Notes under the pieces: model-generated
What the model was told of the DNA's origin: nothing
What the model saw: the letters and a program-made list of their open reading frames with translations, nothing else
Database searches by the model: none
NCBI RefSeq assembly: GCF_043789415.1
Contig: NZ_JBDLLW010000001.1
Location: 744,001-808,000, forward strand
Length of the DNA: 64,000 nt
From: Renibacterium sp043789415
GTDB lineage: Bacteria; Actinomycetota; Actinomycetes; Actinomycetales; Micrococcaceae
Direction: 5' to 3'
Shown: positions 60,542 through 64,000 of the stretch, piece by piece
Layout of the letters: every line of letters begins with the position of its first letter
How positions within the stretch are numbered: position 1 is the first letter of the stretch
Program-made: the position numbers and the translations under genes

Positions 60542-61684
60542 TCAGCCACCCGCTGTGCAGGTCGGCAGGCCGGAGGCGTCTTTCCCGCTCGCGACCAGGG
60601 TGACGGCGTCATAAGCCTCTTTGAGAGTGCTCACCTTGACCACTTGCAGACCCTCCGGAACATGGCCCACCACCTCTTGGCAATTTGCCGCCGGTGCCAG
60701 GAAGACCGAGGCTCCGGCCGAGCGTGCACCGACCATCTTCTGCGGAATGCCGCCGATCGCTCCGACATTGCCTGCGGCATCGATGGTCCCGGTACCCGCG
60801 AAGTGCTTACCACCGGTCAGATTTCCCGGCGTCAGGGTGTCGATGATCCCTAAGGCGAACATCATGCCCGCGCTGGGCCCACCGATGTTCTCCAGTGAGA
60901 TCTTGACGTCGAAGGGGAAGGTGTATTTATAGGTCAGCAGAATCCCCAGGTAATAACGGTCCTCACGCTTCTGCGGAGTGATCATCACGGTGACCGGCGC
61001 ACCTTGGCGCAGTACACCGAGGGCGGCGGCTTTACCCTGCCCATCAGCCAGCACTTTCTGCAGACTCGCCTGGTCGACGATGGGCTGGCCGTCGATGGTC
61101 TTCAGGGCGTCACCGGGCTGTAATTTACCAGCGGATGGCGAACCGTCGGAGAGCGAGGAGACAAAGAGCTCCTGACGGTAAGGAATCTTCAGCTGCCCCA
61201 GCGCCGCCGCGGTGGCCAGATCTTGAGAAGAGGACATGTCCGCGGCGTTCTGCGAGTTAATCTGATCCTTGGTCGCGCTCGGAGGATAGATCAGCTCCAC
61301 CGGGTACACCGCCTGCTGGGGGTCCAACCAGGAGCGATAGACATCGAAAAGACTGACCTGGCTCTGCGGACCACCATTGAGATAGACAGTCACCAGATCG
61401 AGCTGGCCGGTGGCCGGATAGCTCTGGTGACCGCTCACCGAAATGATCTGCTTGCCATCTTCGCTGCCCAGGGTGTTCAGGGTGGGGCCAGCGGACTCAA
61501 TGACATAAGGGGCGGGCAGCACCACCGCGAGCAATGCCAGCAGCAGAGCCAGCACACCGGAGACAGCCATCGCCACGAAGCGGCCATCACGCGGCCGCTG
61601 CGGAGCCGCTGCGTAGTAACTCAGGTTCCCGGAGGGCGGTGGAAAGCTCCCTGGCGCAGGGGTATCGGTGTGCGCCTGACTCAA
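60542..61684 (-). CDS. PDZ and Lon-type membrane serine protease (YlbL family)
   Basis: About 380 residues: a Pro-rich N-terminus, one membrane helix (AVSGVLALLLALLAVVLPAP) and the family opener YVIESAGPTLNTLG. A PDZ domain (about 185-265: SPSAGKLQPGDALKTIDGQP) is followed by a Lon proteolytic domain with Ser in NIGGPSAGMMFALGI and Lys in IGGIPQKMVGARSAG, the Ser-Lys dyad. It acts on extracytoplasmic substrates. The TTG at 61684 has AAGGAG five bases upstream and is preferred; the frame is open to 61708 without a ribosome site. Confidence 0.9.
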   Translation of the reverse strand: MSQAHTDTPAPGSFPPPSGNLSYYAAAPQRPRDGRFVAMAVSGVLALLLALLAVVLPAPYVIESAGPTLNTLGSEDGKQIISVSGHQSYPATGQLDLVTVYLNGGPQSQVSLFDVYRSWLDPQQAVYPVELIYPPSATKDQINSQNAADMSSSQDLATAAALGQLKIPYRQELFVSSLSDGSPSAGKLQPGDALKTIDGQPIVDQASLQKVLADGQGKAAALGVLRQGAPVTVMITPQKREDRYYLGILLTYKYTFPFDVKISLENIGGPSAGMMFALGIIDTLTPGNLTGGKHFAGTGTIDAAGNVGAIGGIPQKMVGARSAGASVFLAPAANCQEVVGHVPEGLQVVKVSTLKEAYDAVTLVASGKDASGLPTCTAGG

Positions 61685-61880
61685 ATCGACTCCTTGGCAG
61701 TGCTTCAACAGTGCTTAAATCTGCTTTGACCTTGGCTCTAGCCTACGTTGTCTGGCTGTGTACCTGGCTTTCGGTGGCTTGGCCTAGAGCGAACGGAAGG
61801 CTTCTGGCGCAGACAAGCGGCGGCGGCAAAGGTAGCTTGAAAGGTATAAGTTCCACAGTCAGCCCAGCCAAGGACTCGCG

Positions 61881-63251
61881 ATGACCAACGACCCAGCTAA
61901 AAACGACGACGATCAGGATCCGTTACAGGAGATCCTGGCTCAGCTGATGGGCGGCCGCGGTCTGGAGGGCATCGACGCGGCGGCACTCGCCAAGGCCGCG
62001 GGGCTGCCCAATGACCCGCAGGTGATGCAGCAGATGTTCGCTCAGTTCCAGAACATGATGAACTCGCCTTCAGAGGGACCGGTCAACTGGCAGCTGGCGC
62101 ACGACAATGCGCGCCAGGCCGCAGCCGGCGGGGATCCTTCGGTGACTCCTGCGCAGAACCGTGAGGTCGACGAGGCATTGCGGCTCGCCGAATTGTGGCT
62201 GGATCCGGTCACCGACCTGCCCAGCACGGGACTGATCGGCAAGGCCTGGTCACGCGCCGAATGGGTCGAGGAAACCTTGGGTACCTGGAAGCGGTTGACC
62301 GAGCCAGTGGCGAACAGCATCGCCCTGGCCCTTTCCACCACGCTTCAAGAACAACTGCCCGAAGAGATGAAGTCGATGATGGGCGGTGCGGCTTCTGCAC
62401 TGCAGAACATGGGTGGTGCGCTCTTCGGTATGCAGCTAGGGCAAGCGGTGGGAGCACTCGCCAAGGAGGTGGTGTCCTCCACCGATATCGGAGTGCCACT
62501 GGCCGATCTGCAAATGGCGCTCTTGCCTGCCAATGTCGCGGCCTTCGGCGAGGGTCTGGACCTGCCGGAGAATGAGGTCCGACTCTTCTTGGCGCTCCGC
62601 GAGGCCGCTCATGCGAGGCTTTTCGTCCAGGTCCCCTGGTTGCGAGGGCACCTGCTAGGAGCCATTGAAGCCTATGCTCGCGGCATTCATATCGACACCT
62701 CAAAAATCGAAGAACTGGCCCGCGATCTGGACCCCGCCGATCCGGAAGGCATCCGGGAGGCGCTCTCTCAGGGCGTCTTCATGCCGCAACGCACCGCCGC
62801 TCAGGACGCCGCCCTGGTCAAGTTGGAGACGGCTCTCGCCCTAGTGGAAGGCTGGGTGGACGAACTGACCTTCGAAGCTGCCGCGCAGCTCCCCTCGGCC
62901 GCGGCACTGCGTGAAACCGTACGACGTCGCCGGGCCACCGGTGGTCCGGCAGAGCACGCCTTTGGTTCCTTGGTCGGCCTGGAATTGCGTCCGCGCCGGC
63001 TGCGCGAGGCAGCGACGCTCTGGGCCGCGCTCAAGGAGCAGCGCGGCATTGCGGGCCGAGACGCGATCTGGAAGCACCCCGATCTGCTGCCCACCGCGGA
63101 GGATCTGGACGATCCGAGTGGATTCAGTGCGCGACGCGAACTGGCTGAGGCTTCGGACTCAGCGGTGGATGAAGCGCTGGAGCGCCTGCTGGACGGTGGC
63201 TACGATTCTGATGATGATTCCTCCGGCAATCCTCCGGAAGACCCTAAATAA
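61881..63251 (+). CDS. zinc-dependent metalloprotease-like protein (DUF2342 family)
   Basis: 456-residue cytoplasmic protein of an actinobacterial family annotated as putative hydrolase or zincin. An N-terminal Asp/Gln-rich segment leads to MSPSEGPVNWQLAHDNARQA-type family text (here NSPSEGPVNWQL), GMQLGQAVGALAKEVVSSTD, then the core LFLALREAAHARLFVQVPWL with EAAHARLF as the candidate metal site, and HAFGSLVGLELRPRRLREAA near 360. The physiological role is unknown. Its last 52 bp overlap the end of the convergent metallopeptidase gene. Confidence 0.87.
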   Translation: MTNDPAKNDDDQDPLQEILAQLMGGRGLEGIDAAALAKAAGLPNDPQVMQQMFAQFQNMMNSPSEGPVNWQLAHDNARQAAAGGDPSVTPAQNREVDEALRLAELWLDPVTDLPSTGLIGKAWSRAEWVEETLGTWKRLTEPVANSIALALSTTLQEQLPEEMKSMMGGAASALQNMGGALFGMQLGQAVGALAKEVVSSTDIGVPLADLQMALLPANVAAFGEGLDLPENEVRLFLALREAAHARLFVQVPWLRGHLLGAIEAYARGIHIDTSKIEELARDLDPADPEGIREALSQGVFMPQRTAAQDAALVKLETALALVEGWVDELTFEAAAQLPSAAALRETVRRRRATGGPAEHAFGSLVGLELRPRRLREAATLWAALKEQRGIAGRDAIWKHPDLLPTAEDLDDPSGFSARRELAEASDSAVDEALERLLDGGYDSDDDSSGNPPEDPK

Positions 63252-63814
63252 GCCTCGGGCTCTGCGCTGAGGCCACGGGTGCTGGCGAAACTCACACCCT
63301 CCAGAAACGCCTTAGCCCGCTCGGTGTGCGGGTAGCCTGCTAGCTCCCGCCAGAATTCCGGGCTGTGTGAGGCGACCAATAAGTGCGCGAGTTCGTGGAG
63401 CAGAACATAGTCCACCACCCAGCCGGGCATCCCCTTGAGCTGTTCGGAAAGCCTGATGCTCTTTTCCGCCGGGGTCGCCGAGCCCCAGCGGCTGCGCTGA
63501 TTGCTCACCCAGCGTACGGAGACCGGTTGCGCGCGTCCGGCCAGGTACTTTCTGGACAGTTCCTGAGCTCGCAGCAAGAGTTCCGCATCGCCCTGGGCCG
63601 GACGACGGCGCTGCCCGCTGGACTGCAGGCGCTGCACCATCTTGGCCACCCATTCGCGCTCTTGACTCGCTGAAAAATGCGCGGGCACAGCTACCACCGC
63701 CTTGCCCTCTTGCCAGAAAGCACTGACGGTTCGACGTCGTCGCGCGGAGCGGCGCACGTACACCGGGAATCCATCCGCGGTGCTCAGACCAGTAGCGATA
63801 TCGTCGGGCACCAT
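63200..63814 (-). CDS. YgjP-like M48-type metallopeptidase
   Basis: 204 residues. The zinc site is VLLHELAHLLVASHSPEFWR near residue 140 (HELAH plus a downstream His), with the family segment SVRWVSNQRSRWGSATPAEK before it. A basic N-terminus (VYVRRSARRRRTVSAFWQEG) is typical. YgjP relatives include a UTP pyrophosphatase, so peptidase action is not certain. The last 52 bp overlap the end of the DUF2342 gene on the other strand. Confidence 0.87.
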   Translation of the reverse strand: MVPDDIATGLSTADGFPVYVRRSARRRRTVSAFWQEGKAVVAVPAHFSASQEREWVAKMVQRLQSSGQRRRPAQGDAELLLRAQELSRKYLAGRAQPVSVRWVSNQRSRWGSATPAEKSIRLSEQLKGMPGWVVDYVLLHELAHLLVASHSPEFWRELAGYPHTERAKAFLEGVSFASTRGLSAEPEAYLGSSGGLPEESSSES

Positions 63815-63892
63815 TTGACTTTACCCGGCCGAAGCTGTGCGTTACGAATAGCAATCCCCTGAGCTTAAGGGGACGGCAGGAGGATGCTGCTA

Positions 63893-63964
63893 CCCACGCC
63901 CACCGAATGGAGGTTTCAGTGGGCGTGGGACGGTTTAGCCCAGTGAAACCCGGATTCAGTGGGG
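63893..63964. repeat. REP-like palindromic element, copy C
   Basis: CCCACGCCCACCGAA and TTTCAGTGGGCGTGGG form an inverted repeat (63893-63929). It is followed by a second pair, GCCCAGTGAAACCCGG and ATTCAGTGGGG. The CCCAC(C/T)GAAT core matches the arms of copies A and B. It lies in the intergenic region at the end of the window, where 63815-64000 shows no gene. Confidence 0.55.
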
Positions 63965-64000
63965 ATGACCCCCAAGAAACTAAAAAGATAATTTATTGCA

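Overview
The window is high-GC, gene-dense DNA from an actinobacterium. The gene set and sequence style (SAM-IV riboswitch before metYX, EfeUOB with a DtxR-type iron box, gatCAB, a hut cluster with HutF, SigK/RskA, UPF0182, DUF2342-type metalloprotease) suggest Micrococcaceae, in the Arthrobacter/Renibacterium/Psychromicrobium neighbourhood. That placement is inference from gene content, not from a marker gene.

Layout. 0-7.8 kb: an MFS fragment cut by the window edge, a lipoprotein, an SGNH hydrolase, a small SHOCT-type membrane protein, the methionine pair metX/metY behind a SAM-IV riboswitch, a VOC protein, a CPBP membrane protein and a histidine phosphatase. 7.8-12.2 kb: the ferrous iron importer efeUOB with an iron box. 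12.2-16.9 kb: a leftward amino-sugar/tagatose-type catabolic operon (SIS isomerase, ROK kinase, PfkB kinase, class II aldolase, DeoR regulator) with two inverted repeats ahead of it. 16.9-25.3 kb: histidine utilisation. IclR-hutU-M20-hutF-hutI run leftward and hutH diverges. There is no hutG, and the M20 amidohydrolase sits where a deformylase is needed. 25.5-32.6 kb: threonine degradation (tdh-kbl), a Gfo/Idh oxidoreductase, and gatCAB for tRNA amidation. 32.6-43.9 kb: GNAT, lipid kinase, a J-domain protein, TrmL, two tandem methyltransferases, sigK-rskA with a SigK-type promoter, a TipA-like MerR regulator, etfBA, and an ABC exporter pair. 44-49.3 kb: an HtrA-like protease, a TPM-domain coiled-coil protein and PspA, which looks like an envelope-stress set. 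49.4-57.4 kb: a secreted and accessory region. 57.4-64 kb: core genes UPF0182, a Lon-PDZ protease, a DUF2342-type metalloprotease and a YgjP-like metallopeptidase.

The most unusual part is about 49-57 kb. A sedolisin-like secreted peptidase and a secreted SGNH lipase are followed by a decayed IS256 transposase. Then come three separate genes for small secreted beta/gamma-crystallin-like proteins, the family that includes Streptomyces killer-toxin-like proteins. They are spread over 3.5 kb of AT-rich, mostly non-coding DNA that also holds an initiator tRNA gene. The three genes share the same promoter, with an identical core in the -35/-10 spacer and a second conserved box upstream, although the mature proteins have diverged. 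They look like one co-regulated secreted arsenal, and no immunity gene is visible beside them.

Other signals include a REP-like family of intergenic palindromes, two long palindromes with a common loop core, a tandem-repeat N-terminal extension in HutI, an extra hairpin inside the SAM-IV aptamer, and a J domain joined to a possible NERD-like domain.
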